From NCBI RefSeq assembly GCF_001570945.1, contig NZ_BCSQ01000004.1, positions 1 to 64,000 of the forward strand: 64,000 bases of DNA. Direction: 5' to 3'. A program made the position numbers and the translations under genes. Origin of the DNA: Janibacter anophelis NBRC 107843 (GTDB lineage: Bacteria; Actinomycetota; Actinomycetes; Actinomycetales; Dermatophilaceae). Positions 18,511-27,067 of this stretch are shown one piece after another (positions within the stretch are counted from its first letter, which is position 1; every line of letters begins with the position of its first letter). The notes under the pieces are model-generated. The model ran no database searches. It saw only the letters and a list, made by a program, of their open reading frames with translations, and had not been told where the DNA came from.

Positions 18511-19314
18511 TTCTTCGTCGCCGGCCCGCTCGGTGCGATCGGCCTGTACCTGCGATCGCAGCTCGACGAGACCCCCGTCTACCAGGACCTCGAGGACGCC
18601 GGCGAGCGGGAGGAGTCGGCCACCCACGGCCTGCGCGACCTCATGGTCGAGTACTGGAAGCCGATGCTCACGATGGCCGGCCTGGTCATCCCGCTGAACA
18701 TCATCAACTACACGCTGCTGACGTACATGCCGACCTACCTCGAGACCAAGATCGGCCTCGACAGCGACAAGTCGCTCATCGTCATCCTCGTCGGCGAGCT
18801 GGTCATGATGGCCCTGCTGCCGTGGTGCGGCCACTACTCCGACATCGTCGGCCGGCGCCGGATGTGGTGGTTCTCGATGATCGGCCTGTTCGTCTTCGCC
18901 GTGCCCATGTACTGGCTGATGGGCCAGAGCTTCGTCGGCGCGCTCGTCGGATTCGCGGTCCTCGGCCTGCTGTACATCCCGCAGCTGTCGACGATCTCGG
19001 CGACCTTCCCGGCCATGTTCCCCGCCCGCGTGCGCTTCGCCGGCTTCGCGGTGACGTACAACGTCTTCACGGCGGCCTTCGGTGGCACCGCCGCCCCGAT
19101 CAACGAGGCGGTCGTCGGTTCGACGGGCTTCCTGGAGTTCCCCGCCGTCTACATGATGCTCGCCTGCGTCATCGGCATGGTCGCCCTGCTCTTCCTCAAG
19201 GAGACGGCCGGTGCCTCGCTGCACGGCACCGAGATCCCGGAGGCGGAGCCGGAGGACTACGGCGTCGAGGCGATCGCCGAGGAGTCGGCCGCGACGGACG
19301 CCGCCGGTCGCTGA
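18511..19314 (+). pseudogene. MHS/ProP-type MFS transporter, C-terminal half only
   Basis: 267 codons in frame from FFVAGPLGAIGLYLRSQLDE to the stop. This is the second half (roughly transmembrane segments 6-12) of a metabolite:H+ symporter of the ProP/ShiA group, with HYSDIVGRRRMWWFS as the loop motif and FPAMFPARVRFAGFAVTYNV typical of the family. The first 200 or so residues, the start and the RBS are missing, and the sequence is joined directly to the DUF6328 remnant. A downstream ATG at 18643 could give 223 residues, but that protein would lack half the fold. Confidence 0.82.
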
Positions 19315-19322
19315 CCGGCACC

Positions 19323-19394
19323 GACATGACGAAGGGGGATCGCCCCGGGCGCTCGTGGACCGAGACCCGCGCGGTGGTCCCCCTTCGTCATGTC
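19323..19394 (+). terminator. Stem-loop terminator after the transporter remnant
   Basis: 17-bp perfect arms (19323-19339 and 19378-19394, GACATGACGAAGGGGGA and its complement) around a 38-base loop. Each arm contains CGAAGGGGG, the same design as the ectC terminator. No T-run. Confidence 0.65.
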
Positions 19395-19408
19395 CATAGA
19401 CTGCATAC

Positions 19409-19579
19409 GTGACCGGTCCCACGACGCGCACCGTCCCGCGACCCCGCGTCCTCGCGGGGCAGGCGTGCATGCGCCCGTGGCAGCGCACGACGCTCCATCC
19501 GGGGACCAATGGCTGGATCAGCACGTGGGGCACCAATGCCCACGGGGAGATCGCCGGCTGCCCGCCGCCAAGCGGCTGA
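19409..19579 (+). CDS. Possible small leaderless protein upstream of nhaA
   Basis: A 56-codon frame starting GTG at 19409, 6 bases after a TAGACT box (19397-19402). Third codon positions are strongly G/C, as in neighbouring genes. The product is basic and Pro/Thr-rich at the start and contains RPWQRTTLHPGTNGWIST and WGTNAHGEIAGCPP, with two cysteines. No family is recognised and there is no membrane segment. It could be a leader peptide for nhaA or chance coding; codon bias and the promoter position are the only support. Confidence 0.35.
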   Translation: MTGPTTRTVPRPRVLAGQACMRPWQRTTLHPGTNGWISTWGTNAHGEIAGCPPPSG

Positions 19580-19633
19580 GGCGCCGCTGGCGCCACTCGC
19601 AGCCCCAGCTCCCTCCAGACAAGGTCGTCACAC

Positions 19634-20914
19634 ATGTCCCAGTCCCCACCATCCACGAGCCGTCTGGCTCCCCACGAGCTCTGGCGCGGCGTCCACGCGA
19701 CCGCGCAGAACGACGCGGTCGGCGGTGCGCTCCTCCTCGGCGCCACCGTCATCGCCCTGCTGCTCGCCAACTCACCGGTGAGCGACATCTACGCCTCCGT
19801 CCGAGACTTCACCCTCGGACCGCACGCGATCCACCTCGACCTGACCATCGGCGAGTGGGCCGCGGACGGGTTGCTCGCGATCTTCTTCTTCGTCGTCGGC
19901 CTCGAGCTCAAGGAGGAGTTCGTCGCCGGCAAGCTGCGCAACCCGCGGCAGGCGGCGCTACCGATCGCGGCAGCCTTCGGCGGTGTGGCCGTCCCGGCGC
20001 TGATCTTCACGGCCATCGCGCTCGCGTCCGACTCGGAGGGTGCCCTCCGGGGCTGGGCCATCCCCACAGCCACCGACATCGCCTTCGCGGTGGCGGTCCT
20101 CGCCGTGGTCGGCCGATTCCTGCCTCCGGCGCTGCGGGTCTTCCTCCTGACGCTCGCGATCGTCGACGACCTCATCGCGATCACGATCATCGCCGTCGTC
20201 TACACCGAGGGACTGCAGCTGCAGTGGCTGCTCCTCGCCCTCGTGCCGCTCGTGCTCTTCGGGCTGCTCACCCAGCGCGGGGTGATCTCGTGGTGGCTCC
20301 TGGTGCCACTGGCCGTGCTCACCTGGGCACTCGTGCACGCGTCGGGCATCCACGCCACGGTGGCCGGCGTCCTGCTGGGCTTCACGGTGCCCGTCATCGC
20401 CACCCAACGAGCCCGGGTGCGGTCCTCGGTCGACGAGGACGGCACACCCGTGTACGACGGTGTCGCCGCCTACCTCGCCGACCAGTGGGGGGTCTTCACC
20501 ACCCTCGTCGCGGTCCCCGTGTTCGCCTTCTTCTCGGCCGGGGTGACGGTGGGCGGCCTCGACGGGTTCCGTACGGCCCTGCAGGACCCCATCACCATCG
20601 GCATCATCGCCGGTCTGTTCATCGGCAAGCCGGTGGGCATCACGGTCACGACCTTCCTGCTCAGCCGGTTGCCCGCCTTCCAGCTCGATGAGTCGCTGCG
20701 GTGGCCGGACATGATCGGCATAGGCTTCGTCGCCGGTGTCGGCTTCACCGTCTCGCTGCTCGTGGGTGAGCTGTCCTACGGTGCCGCGAGCGTCGCGGAC
20801 GAGCACGTCAAGATCGGCGTCCTGCTCGGCTCGCTGATCTCGGCGCTCGTCGGAGGCGGCCTCCTCGCGTTGCGCAGCCGGGCCGCGCAACGGGCCGGGG
20901 CCACCGCGTCCTGA
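19634..20914 (+). CDS. nhaA: Na+/H+ antiporter NhaA
   Basis: 426 residues with about 12 transmembrane helices. NhaA hallmarks: IFFFVVGLELKEEFVAGKL, AIPTATDIAFAVAV, the paired aspartates in LAIVDDLIAIT (ion-binding site), and FIGKPVGI. Exports Na+ using the proton gradient and helps with salt and alkaline stress, consistent with an ectoine producer. ATG start with a weak CAAGG about 10 bases upstream. The 319-base gap before it holds a terminator and a possible small ORF. Confidence 0.95.
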   Translation: MSQSPPSTSRLAPHELWRGVHATAQNDAVGGALLLGATVIALLLANSPVSDIYASVRDFTLGPHAIHLDLTIGEWAADGLLAIFFFVVGLELKEEFVAGKLRNPRQAALPIAAAFGGVAVPALIFTAIALASDSEGALRGWAIPTATDIAFAVAVLAVVGRFLPPALRVFLLTLAIVDDLIAITIIAVVYTEGLQLQWLLLALVPLVLFGLLTQRGVISWWLLVPLAVLTWALVHASGIHATVAGVLLGFTVPVIATQRARVRSSVDEDGTPVYDGVAAYLADQWGVFTTLVAVPVFAFFSAGVTVGGLDGFRTALQDPITIGIIAGLFIGKPVGITVTTFLLSRLPAFQLDESLRWPDMIGIGFVAGVGFTVSLLVGELSYGAASVADEHVKIGVLLGSLISALVGGGLLALRSRAAQRAGATAS

Positions 20915-20954
20915 GTCTCTGCGGTCGACGTCCGCTCGCCGGGTGGCAGGCCCC

Positions 20955-21857
20955 TCAGAAGACGGGCTTGCCACCCGTGACGCCGAGGACGGTGCCCGAC
21001 ACGTAGGAGGCCTCCCGCGGCGAGGCGAGGAAGACGAAGGCACCGGCGAGCTCGCCGGGCTGGCCGGCGCGACCCAACGGCGTGTCCGCACCGAAGGCCT
21101 CGATCTTGGCCTCCTCCTGGGTCGCCGGCTGCAGCGGGGTCCAGATCGGCCCCGGGGCGACGGCGTTGACCCGGATGCCCCGGGCACCGACCTCGGCGGC
21201 GAGGTTGACCGTGAAGTTGTTGATCGCCGCCTTGGTCGAGGCGTAGTCGAGCAGCGAGGTGGAGGGCTCGTAGGCCTGGATCGAGCTGACGTTGATGATG
21301 CTCGCCCCTCGACCCAGGTGCGGCAGCGCCGCTCGCGTCAGCCAGAAGAGCGCGTGCAGGTTCGTGCGGAGCACGCGGTCGATGCGCTCGTCGCTCATCG
21401 CCTCGAGTCCGTCGTCACGGGCGAACTGCACGCCGGCGTTGTTGACGAGCACGTCGAGGCCACCCAGCCCCTCGACTGCAGCGGCGACGACCTCGTCGCA
21501 GGACCGTCGCTCGGTGAGGTCCGCCGGACAGAGCACGGCCGTGCGGCCGGCCTTGCGGACCCAGCCGGCCGTGTCCTCGGCGTCCTCCTGCTCCTCGGGG
21601 AGGTAGTTGATCGCGACGTCTGCACCCTCCCGGGCGAAGGCGATGGCCACGGCGCGGCCGATGCCAGAGTCCCCTCCCGTGATCAGCGTGCGCAGGCCCT
21701 CGAGGCGACCCCTGCCGACCCAGCTCTGCTCACCGTGGTCGGGCACGGGCTCCATGGCCGTCGTCGACCCCGGGAGCGCCTGCTGCTGCGCGGGGAAGCC
21801 GCCCTCGGGTCCGGTCGTCATCTCGGCGGCCCTGTGGCCGATGTCCGACTCACTCAT
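20955..21857 (-). CDS. SDR-family oxidoreductase (YghA/general stress type)
   Basis: 300-residue short-chain dehydrogenase with an N-terminal extension of about 50 residues, typical of the YghA/YdaD stress group. Cofactor motif TLITGGDSGIGRA, NNAG motif LVNNAGVQF, catalytic Ser in INVSSIQAY, Y-x-x-x-K in LDYASTKAAI, and the C-terminal ASYVSGTVLGVTGG. ATG at 21857 follows AAGGAG. Substrate unknown; NAD(P)-dependent reduction is expected. Confidence 0.9.
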   Translation of the reverse strand: MSESDIGHRAAEMTTGPEGGFPAQQQALPGSTTAMEPVPDHGEQSWVGRGRLEGLRTLITGGDSGIGRAVAIAFAREGADVAINYLPEEQEDAEDTAGWVRKAGRTAVLCPADLTERRSCDEVVAAAVEGLGGLDVLVNNAGVQFARDDGLEAMSDERIDRVLRTNLHALFWLTRAALPHLGRGASIINVSSIQAYEPSTSLLDYASTKAAINNFTVNLAAEVGARGIRVNAVAPGPIWTPLQPATQEEAKIEAFGADTPLGRAGQPGELAGAFVFLASPREASYVSGTVLGVTGGKPVF

Positions 21858-21889
21858 CGGGGCTCCTTCGTCGTCGGGACGACGGGGCA

Positions 21890-22597
21890 CTACCCGGGGT
21901 GTGCGGGTGGAAACGGCTGGGTCGACATGGCCTCGAGCAGCTGGGTCTCGGCGCGCTCGAGGTAGGCGAGCAGCTCGCTCTCGGCCTCGTCGAAGCGGTC
22001 CTGCGCCAGGAGGGCGGCCAGGTGACGATTGCCGTCGAGGTAGGGCTCGTGGAAGGTCCGCGGGTCGGCCATCGTCGTGAAGACCAGGCGCATCTCGGCG
22101 AGGACCTGGCGCATGGCGTCGTCGACCCTGCGGCTCCCGACGAGCGCCGTGAGCGCCTCGTGGAAGTGCATGTTGGCCGAGCCGAGGGCGCGCCAGTCCT
22201 CGGCGGCCGCGGCCGCGCTCCCTTCGTCCACCGCGGCGTGCAGGGCGGTCAGGTCGGGGCCATCGGTCGCGACCTGCCGTACCGCCGCCACCTCGAGGAT
22301 CCGACGGAAGGCGTAGAGGTCGCGCACGTCGGCGCTCTCCAGCGCCCGCACGAAGACTCCGCGGTTGAACTCGCGGACGACGAGCCGCTCGTGCTCGAGG
22401 ATCTGGAAGGCCTCGCGCAGCGTGTTGCGCGAGACGCCCAGGGCGGTGCCGATGCGCTCCTCCGACAGCCGCGTCCCGGGCTGCAGGTCCCCCTCGATGA
22501 TCCGCGTGCGGAGGGCCTCGGCGACCTTCGCGCTCGCGCTCGCGCGCTCCATCGAGCCGCGCTCGGACTCCAGTGCGGAGAGCCAGTCCTGCCCCAT
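21890..22597 (-). CDS. GntR (FadR-subfamily) regulator of the 5-oxoproline operon
   Basis: 235 residues. The winged helix (KVAEALRTRIIEGDLQPGTRLSEERIGTALGVSRNTLREAFQILE) is followed by an all-helical FCD effector domain with metal-binding-type residues (DLYAFRRILE, SANMHFHEAL, DGNRHLAALL). It is divergent from the transporter-pxp operon, and a GATTGTTGAACAATC dyad lies in the shared gap, so it most likely represses that operon. The ATG at 22597 is chosen because AAGGGG lies 8 bases upstream; a GTG at 22606 would add 3 residues. Confidence 0.88.
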   Translation of the reverse strand: MGQDWLSALESERGSMERASASAKVAEALRTRIIEGDLQPGTRLSEERIGTALGVSRNTLREAFQILEHERLVVREFNRGVFVRALESADVRDLYAFRRILEVAAVRQVATDGPDLTALHAAVDEGSAAAAAEDWRALGSANMHFHEALTALVGSRRVDDAMRQVLAEMRLVFTTMADPRTFHEPYLDGNRHLAALLAQDRFDEAESELLAYLERAETQLLEAMSTQPFPPAHPG

Positions 22598-22649
22598 CGT
22601 GCCCACCCCTTCGTCGCGGCTCGTGGATCGAGACTAGCGGATCCGGGTA

Positions 22650-22678
22650 TTGCCGGATTGTTGAACAATCGCTACCGT
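22650..22678 (+). promoter_or_regulatory. Promoter of the 5-oxoproline operon with GntR operator in the spacer
   Basis: -35 TTGCCG (22650-22655), 17-base spacer, -10 TACCGT (22673-22678). The spacer contains the 15-bp dyad GATTGTTGAACAATC (22656-22670), of the TTGTNNNACAA type seen for FadR-family GntR regulators. A repressor bound here would block RNA polymerase directly. That the neighbouring GntR protein binds it is inferred. Confidence 0.65.
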
Positions 22679-22695
22679 GAGTGATCAGGAGCACA

Positions 22696-22734
22696 ATGAG
22701 GTGTTCCGGTGACCGAGGAGGAGAACCCCGATGA
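22696..22734 (+). CDS. Upstream ORF of 12 codons coupled to the NRAMP-like gene
   Basis: ATG at 22696 has a good SD (AGGAG, 5-base spacing). It encodes [12 protein letters not shown] and ends in a TGA that overlaps the transporter ATG (ATGA). The SD of the transporter (GAGGAGG) lies inside this ORF, so translation of the leader should couple to or modulate the transporter. Whether it is translated is unproven. Confidence 0.4.
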   Translation: MRCSGDRGGEPR

Positions 22735-23984
22735 CGCAGGCTCCAGACCCCCAGGCCGACACGCCACCCGCCCAGACCACGGGCTCCGCCACGGGCGCCG
22801 CCTCCAAGGGCGCGCTCCTCGGAGCGATGTTCCTCATGGCCACCAGCGCCATCGGACCCGGATTCATCACCCAGACGACCGTCTTCACCGCCGAGCTCGG
22901 CGCCGCCTTCGCCTTCGCGATCCTCGTCTCGATCATCGTCGACATCGCGGTGCAGCTGAACGTCTGGCGCGTCATCGGCGTCTCCGGCATGCGGGCCCAG
23001 GACCTCGCCAACCGGGTCATCCCCGGCTTCGGCTACGTGCTCGCAGCCCTCGTCGTCTTCGGTGGGCTCGTCTTCAACATCGGCAACATCGGCGGGACGG
23101 GGCTGGGCGTCAACGCGATGCTCGGCGCCGACGCCAAGATCGGCGGCGCGATCTCCGCCCTCATCGCCATCGCGATCTTCGTCAGCAAGAAGGCGGGCGT
23201 CGCGATGGACCGCATCGTCGTCGTCCTCGGCGTGCTGATGATCGGCATGGTCGCCTACGCGGCCGTGGCCACGAGCCCGCCCTACGGCGATGCCCTCACC
23301 CAGACCGTCCTGCCGGACAAGGTCGACTTCCTCATCATCACCACGCTCATCGGCGGCACCGTCGGTGGCTACATCACCTACGCCGGCGCCCACCGCATGG
23401 TCGACTCCGGCATCACCGGCCCCGTGCGGATCGCGGCGATCAGCCGGGGGTCGATCACCGGCATCCTCGTCACCGGCGTCATGCGCGGCTTGCTCTTCCT
23501 GGCCATCCTCGGTGTCGTCGTCGGTGGGGTGAACCTCATCGGCGTCGACAACCCGCCGGCCGTCGCCTTCGAGGCCGCTCTCGGGGAGGCCGGCCTGCGC
23601 CTCTTCGGCATCATCCTGTGGGCGGCGAGCATCACGAGCGTCATCGGCGCCTCGTACACCTCGGTCAGCTTCCTCACGACGTTCAACGAGACGATCAACA
23701 AGCACCGGCAGTGGGTCGTCGTGCTCTTCATCCTCATCTCGGCCGTCATCTACGTCTCCCTCGGTCAGTCGCCCGCGACCCTGCTCATCCTCGCCGGCGC
23801 GCTCAACGGCCTGATCCTGCCCTTCGGCTTCGGCATCCTCATCTGGGTCGCCCTGCGGCGCAAGGACCTGCTGGGCGGGTACGACTACCCCAAGTGGCTC
23901 GCCTACATCGGTCTGGCGATCTTCCTGCTGACGATCTACCTCGGCTACCAGTCCTTCAGCGGGATCGTCGACCTCTGGCAGTGA
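22731..23984 (+). CDS. NRAMP-family transporter of the 5-oxoproline operon (YcsG-like)
   Basis: 417 residues with about 11 transmembrane helices. NRAMP signature near the N-terminus: [27 protein letters not shown], where classic metal transporters have DPGN. Here the metal-binding Asp-Pro-Gly-Asn is replaced, suggesting a non-metal substrate. B. subtilis YcsG occupies the same operon position beside pxpA. Uptake of 5-oxoproline or a related compound is inferred from context. ATG at 22731 with GAGGAGG upstream; pxpA follows after 40 bases. Confidence 0.82.
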   Translation: MTQAPDPQADTPPAQTTGSATGAASKGALLGAMFLMATSAIGPGFITQTTVFTAELGAAFAFAILVSIIVDIAVQLNVWRVIGVSGMRAQDLANRVIPGFGYVLAALVVFGGLVFNIGNIGGTGLGVNAMLGADAKIGGAISALIAIAIFVSKKAGVAMDRIVVVLGVLMIGMVAYAAVATSPPYGDALTQTVLPDKVDFLIITTLIGGTVGGYITYAGAHRMVDSGITGPVRIAAISRGSITGILVTGVMRGLLFLAILGVVVGGVNLIGVDNPPAVAFEAALGEAGLRLFGIILWAASITSVIGASYTSVSFLTTFNETINKHRQWVVVLFILISAVIYVSLGQSPATLLILAGALNGLILPFGFGILIWVALRRKDLLGGYDYPKWLAYIGLAIFLLTIYLGYQSFSGIVDLWQ

Positions 23985-24024
23985 TCCCACTCCCCCGACC
24001 ACGAACCGACGACTAGGAGCAACG

Positions 24025-24792
24025 ATGCAGATCGACCTCAACGCCGACCTCGGTGAGAGCTTCGGGCGGTGGACGCTCGGTGACGACGACGCGATGCTCG
24101 AGGTGGTGACGAGCGCCAACGTCGCCTGCGGGTTCCACGCCGGTGACGCGTCGGTGCTGCGGCACAGCTGTGAGGGCGCGGCGCAGCGGGGCGTGGCGAT
24201 CGGCGCGCAGGTGGGCTATCGCGACCTCGCGGGCTTCGGTCGGCGCTTCATCGACATCGCGCCGGCCGAGCTCACGGATGACGTGATCTACCAGATCGGT
24301 GCGCTGGAGGGCTTCGCCAAGGTGGCCGGTACCCGGGTGCGCTACGTCAAGCCGCACGGCGCGTTGTACAACGCGATCGTCCACCACGAGGAGCAGGCAG
24401 CGGCGGTCGTCGACGCGGTCGTGCAGTACGACCGCACGCTGCCGGTCCTCGGGCTGCCGGGGTCGGCGTGGTTGCGGCTCGCGGAGGAGGCCGGACTGAC
24501 GACGGTCGGCGAGGCCTTCGCCGACCGGGCCTACACGCCCGAGGGCACGCTCGTCTCCCGCCGGGAGGCGGGGGCCGTCCTCCACGATCCCGCCGAGATC
24601 GCGCAGCGGTGCGTCCGCATCGCGACGCAGGGGGAGGTCGTCGCCGTCGACGGCAGCGTCGTCCCCGCGCCGGCCGGGTCGCTGTGCGTCCACGGCGACA
24701 GCCCGGGCGCCGTCGAGATCGCGCGCCAGGTGCGGGCCGCGCTGGAGCAGGTCAAGGTGGACCTGACCCCCTTCGCCCAGGAGTCGGCGTGA
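24025..24792 (+). CDS. pxpA: 5-oxoprolinase subunit A (LamB/YcsF family)
   Basis: 255 residues of the LamB/YcsF family, the catalytic subunit of the PxpABC ATP-dependent 5-oxoprolinase that opens 5-oxoproline to glutamate. Family motifs: [12 protein letters not shown] at the N-terminus, [40 protein letters not shown] and [16 protein letters not shown] with TAGGAG upstream. Its stop overlaps the pxpB GTG by 4 bases. Confidence 0.95.
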   Translation: MQIDLNADLGESFGRWTLGDDDAMLEVVTSANVACGFHAGDASVLRHSCEGAAQRGVAIGAQVGYRDLAGFGRRFIDIAPAELTDDVIYQIGALEGFAKVAGTRVRYVKPHGALYNAIVHHEEQAAAVVDAVVQYDRTLPVLGLPGSAWLRLAEEAGLTTVGEAFADRAYTPEGTLVSRREAGAVLHDPAEIAQRCVRIATQGEVVAVDGSVVPAPAGSLCVHGDSPGAVEIARQVRAALEQVKVDLTPFAQESA

Positions 24793-25403
24793 AGGTCATG
24801 CCCTGCGCCGACTCCGGCCTGCTCGTCGAGCTGTCCGACATGGACGAGGTGCTCGCGCTGTACGCCCACCTCGAGGAGGACCTACCGGACGGCGTGGTCG
24901 ACATGATCCCGGCCGCGACGACGCTGCTCCTCACCATCGACCGGTCGGTGACCGACGTCGAGAGCCTGGCCCGACAGGTCCGGTCGATCGAGATCGGGAC
25001 CCACCACCGCGCGACCACGGGCGAGATCGAGGTCCCGGTCGTCTACGACGGGGAGGACCTCGCCGAGGTCGCGCGCCTCACCGGGCTCGACGAGCGGGCG
25101 GTCATCGAGGCCCACACCGGGACGCCGTGGACGGTGGCCTTCTGCGGCTTCGCCCCGGGCTTCGGCTACATGGTCGGCGGCGACGAGCGGCTGCAGGTGC
25201 CGCGACGCGACAACCCCCGCACCCGGGTGCCCCGCGGGTCGGTGGCGATCGCCGGCGAGTTCGCGAGCATCTACCCCCGGGAGTCGCCCGGTGGCTGGCA
25301 GCTCATCGGACGCACCGCCCTGGAGGTCTGGGACATCGACCGTGAGCCGCCCGCCCTGCTCGTGCCGGGCACGGTCGTGCGCTACGTCGAGGTCACGGTA
25401 TGA
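24789..25403 (+). CDS. pxpB: 5-oxoprolinase subunit B (KipI family)
   Basis: 204 residues, KipI/PxpB family. Motifs: [11 protein letters not shown] near the N-terminus, [52 protein letters not shown], and a closing VVRYVEV. The GTG at 24789 overlaps the pxpA stop (GTGA), and an upstream open frame is only read-through within pxpA. Forms the 5-oxoprolinase complex with PxpA and PxpC. Confidence 0.93.
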   Translation: MKVMPCADSGLLVELSDMDEVLALYAHLEEDLPDGVVDMIPAATTLLLTIDRSVTDVESLARQVRSIEIGTHHRATTGEIEVPVVYDGEDLAEVARLTGLDERAVIEAHTGTPWTVAFCGFAPGFGYMVGGDERLQVPRRDNPRTRVPRGSVAIAGEFASIYPRESPGGWQLIGRTALEVWDIDREPPALLVPGTVVRYVEVTV

Positions 25404-26284
25404 GCCGCTTCCGCGCCCTCGAGATCATCGCCACCGGACCGCAGGCGACGGTCCAGGACCTCGGCCGGATCGGTCTCGCCGGCCTCGGTGTCGGGCGCTC
25501 CGGCGCGGCCGACGCCGGCTCACTACGTCTGGCCAACCGGCTGCTCGGCAATCCCGAGGGCGCGGCAGCCCTCGAGGTGACCCTGGGCGGCCTCGAGGTC
25601 CGCGCCCGCGGTGGCGTCTGGGTCGTGGTCACCGGAGCCACGACACCGGCATCGGTGGACGGTCGGCCCGTGGGCCACGCAGCGGTGACGTGGATACCGG
25701 ACGGGTCCTCCCTTCGTCTGGGGGCCGCGACGGCAGGCCTGCGCAGCTACGTCGCCGTCCGTGGTGGCATCGACGTGGCCCCGGTGCTGTCCTCGCGGTC
25801 GACCGACACGCTGGCCGAGCTCGGCCCGCCCGTCCCCTCGCCCGGTGACCTGCTCCCGGTCGGCCCCGCTCCGAGCGCACCGCCCACCGTCGACGTGGCG
25901 CCCGTCGCCGTGCCGACGCTCGGCGAGGTGAGGTTGCGCGTCGCGCCGGGGCCCCGCCTGGACTGGTTCGCGGCCGACGCGCTCGAGACCCTCCTCGGGG
26001 GCAGCTACGAGGTCACGGCTGAGAGCAACCGGGTCGGCATGCGCCTGTCCGGACCGGTGCTGGAGCGGGCGCGCGAGGGCGAGCTGAAGAGCGAGGGCAT
26101 GCTCCCCGGCGCCCTCCAGGTCCCGCCGACGGGACAGCCGACCCTCTTCCTCGCCGACCACCCCGTCACCGGCGGGTACCCGGTCATCGGCGTCGTCGTG
26201 GGTGACGACGTGGGTCGCGCCGCGCAGGCACAGCCGGGCCAGCGCGTCCGCTTCGTCGTCGAAGGGGGGCGCAGCCGTGCCTGA
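25400..26284 (+). CDS. pxpC: 5-oxoprolinase subunit C (KipA/biotin-dependent carboxyltransferase-like)
   Basis: 294 residues, PxpC/KipA family. Motifs: [91 protein letters not shown]. Third subunit of 5-oxoprolinase. The ATG overlaps the pxpB stop (ATGA), and the DUF1445 start lies inside its last 8 bases, so all four genes are translationally coupled. Confidence 0.94.
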   Translation: MSRFRALEIIATGPQATVQDLGRIGLAGLGVGRSGAADAGSLRLANRLLGNPEGAAALEVTLGGLEVRARGGVWVVVTGATTPASVDGRPVGHAAVTWIPDGSSLRLGAATAGLRSYVAVRGGIDVAPVLSSRSTDTLAELGPPVPSPGDLLPVGPAPSAPPTVDVAPVAVPTLGEVRLRVAPGPRLDWFAADALETLLGGSYEVTAESNRVGMRLSGPVLERAREGELKSEGMLPGALQVPPTGQPTLFLADHPVTGGYPVIGVVVGDDVGRAAQAQPGQRVRFVVEGGRSRA

Positions 26285-27062
26285 GCAGGTCGCTTCGCTC
26301 ACTCCCGTCGAGGCACGGGCCCGCTTCCGCGAGGGTCTGCGGGTGCCGACCTCGGGGTGGAGCGCCGGGTGGACCCAGGCCAACCTCATCGCGGTGCCCC
26401 GGGAGCTGGCCTATGACGTCCTCCTCTTCGCGCAGCGCAACCCGAAGTCCTGCCCCATCCTCGATGCCACCGAGCCCGGAGAGGTCTTCTGCTCGATCTT
26501 CGACGGGGACCTGCGCACCGACCTGCCGGCCTACCGGGTCTACGAGGACGGTGAGCTCACCGCCGAGGTCGACGACGTGCGCGAGCTGTGGCGGGAGGAC
26601 CTCGTCGCCTTCCTCATCGGGTGCAGCTTCACCTTCGAGGCAGCCCTCCTCGAGGCGGGGGCACCCGTGCGTCACATCGAGGTCGGCAGCAATGTCCCCA
26701 TGTACCGCACGACGCGTGAGTGCCGATCGGCCGGGTCCATCAGCGGGCCGCTCGTGGTGTCGATGCGACCGATGCCCGCCGATCAGGTGGCCACCGCCGT
26801 CCGAGTGACCTCGCGGTATCCGGCCGTCCACGGGGCTCCAGTGCACATCGGTGACCCGTCGGCCCTGGGCATCACCGACCTGGCCGCGCCAGACTTCGGC
26901 GAGGCGGTGCCGATCGCCGACGGCGAGGTCCCCGTCTTCTGGGCCTGTGGCGTCACCCCGCAGGCGGCGATCATGAGGTCACGACCGCCCTTCGCCATCG
27001 GTCACGCGCCCGGGATGATGGCCATCACCGACGCGCGCGACAGCGACTACCTCGTGCCGTAG
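26277..27062 (+). CDS. DUF1445 protein, D-glutamate cyclase family (YcsI-like)
   Basis: 261 residues of the DUF1445 family (often labelled putative hydro-lyase). Typical segments: [90 protein letters not shown]. The mammalian relative interconverts D-glutamate and 5-oxo-D-proline, which fits the operon and suggests it feeds D-glutamate into this pathway or reverses it. GTG at 26277 with GAAGGGGGG about 10 bases upstream. Ends 5 bases before the convergent VWA gene with no visible terminator. Confidence 0.88.
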   Translation: MPEQVASLTPVEARARFREGLRVPTSGWSAGWTQANLIAVPRELAYDVLLFAQRNPKSCPILDATEPGEVFCSIFDGDLRTDLPAYRVYEDGELTAEVDDVRELWREDLVAFLIGCSFTFEAALLEAGAPVRHIEVGSNVPMYRTTRECRSAGSISGPLVVSMRPMPADQVATAVRVTSRYPAVHGAPVHIGDPSALGITDLAAPDFGEAVPIADGEVPVFWACGVTPQAAIMRSRPPFAIGHAPGMMAITDARDSDYLVP

Positions 27063-27067
27063 CCGGC

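Noticed and set aside
20955-24119. A single 1054-residue minus-strand frame covering SDR, GntR gap and the transporter
   Set aside because: Only the last 300 codons are a real SDR with its own SD at 21857. The rest is antisense to the NRAMP gene and out of frame with GntR.
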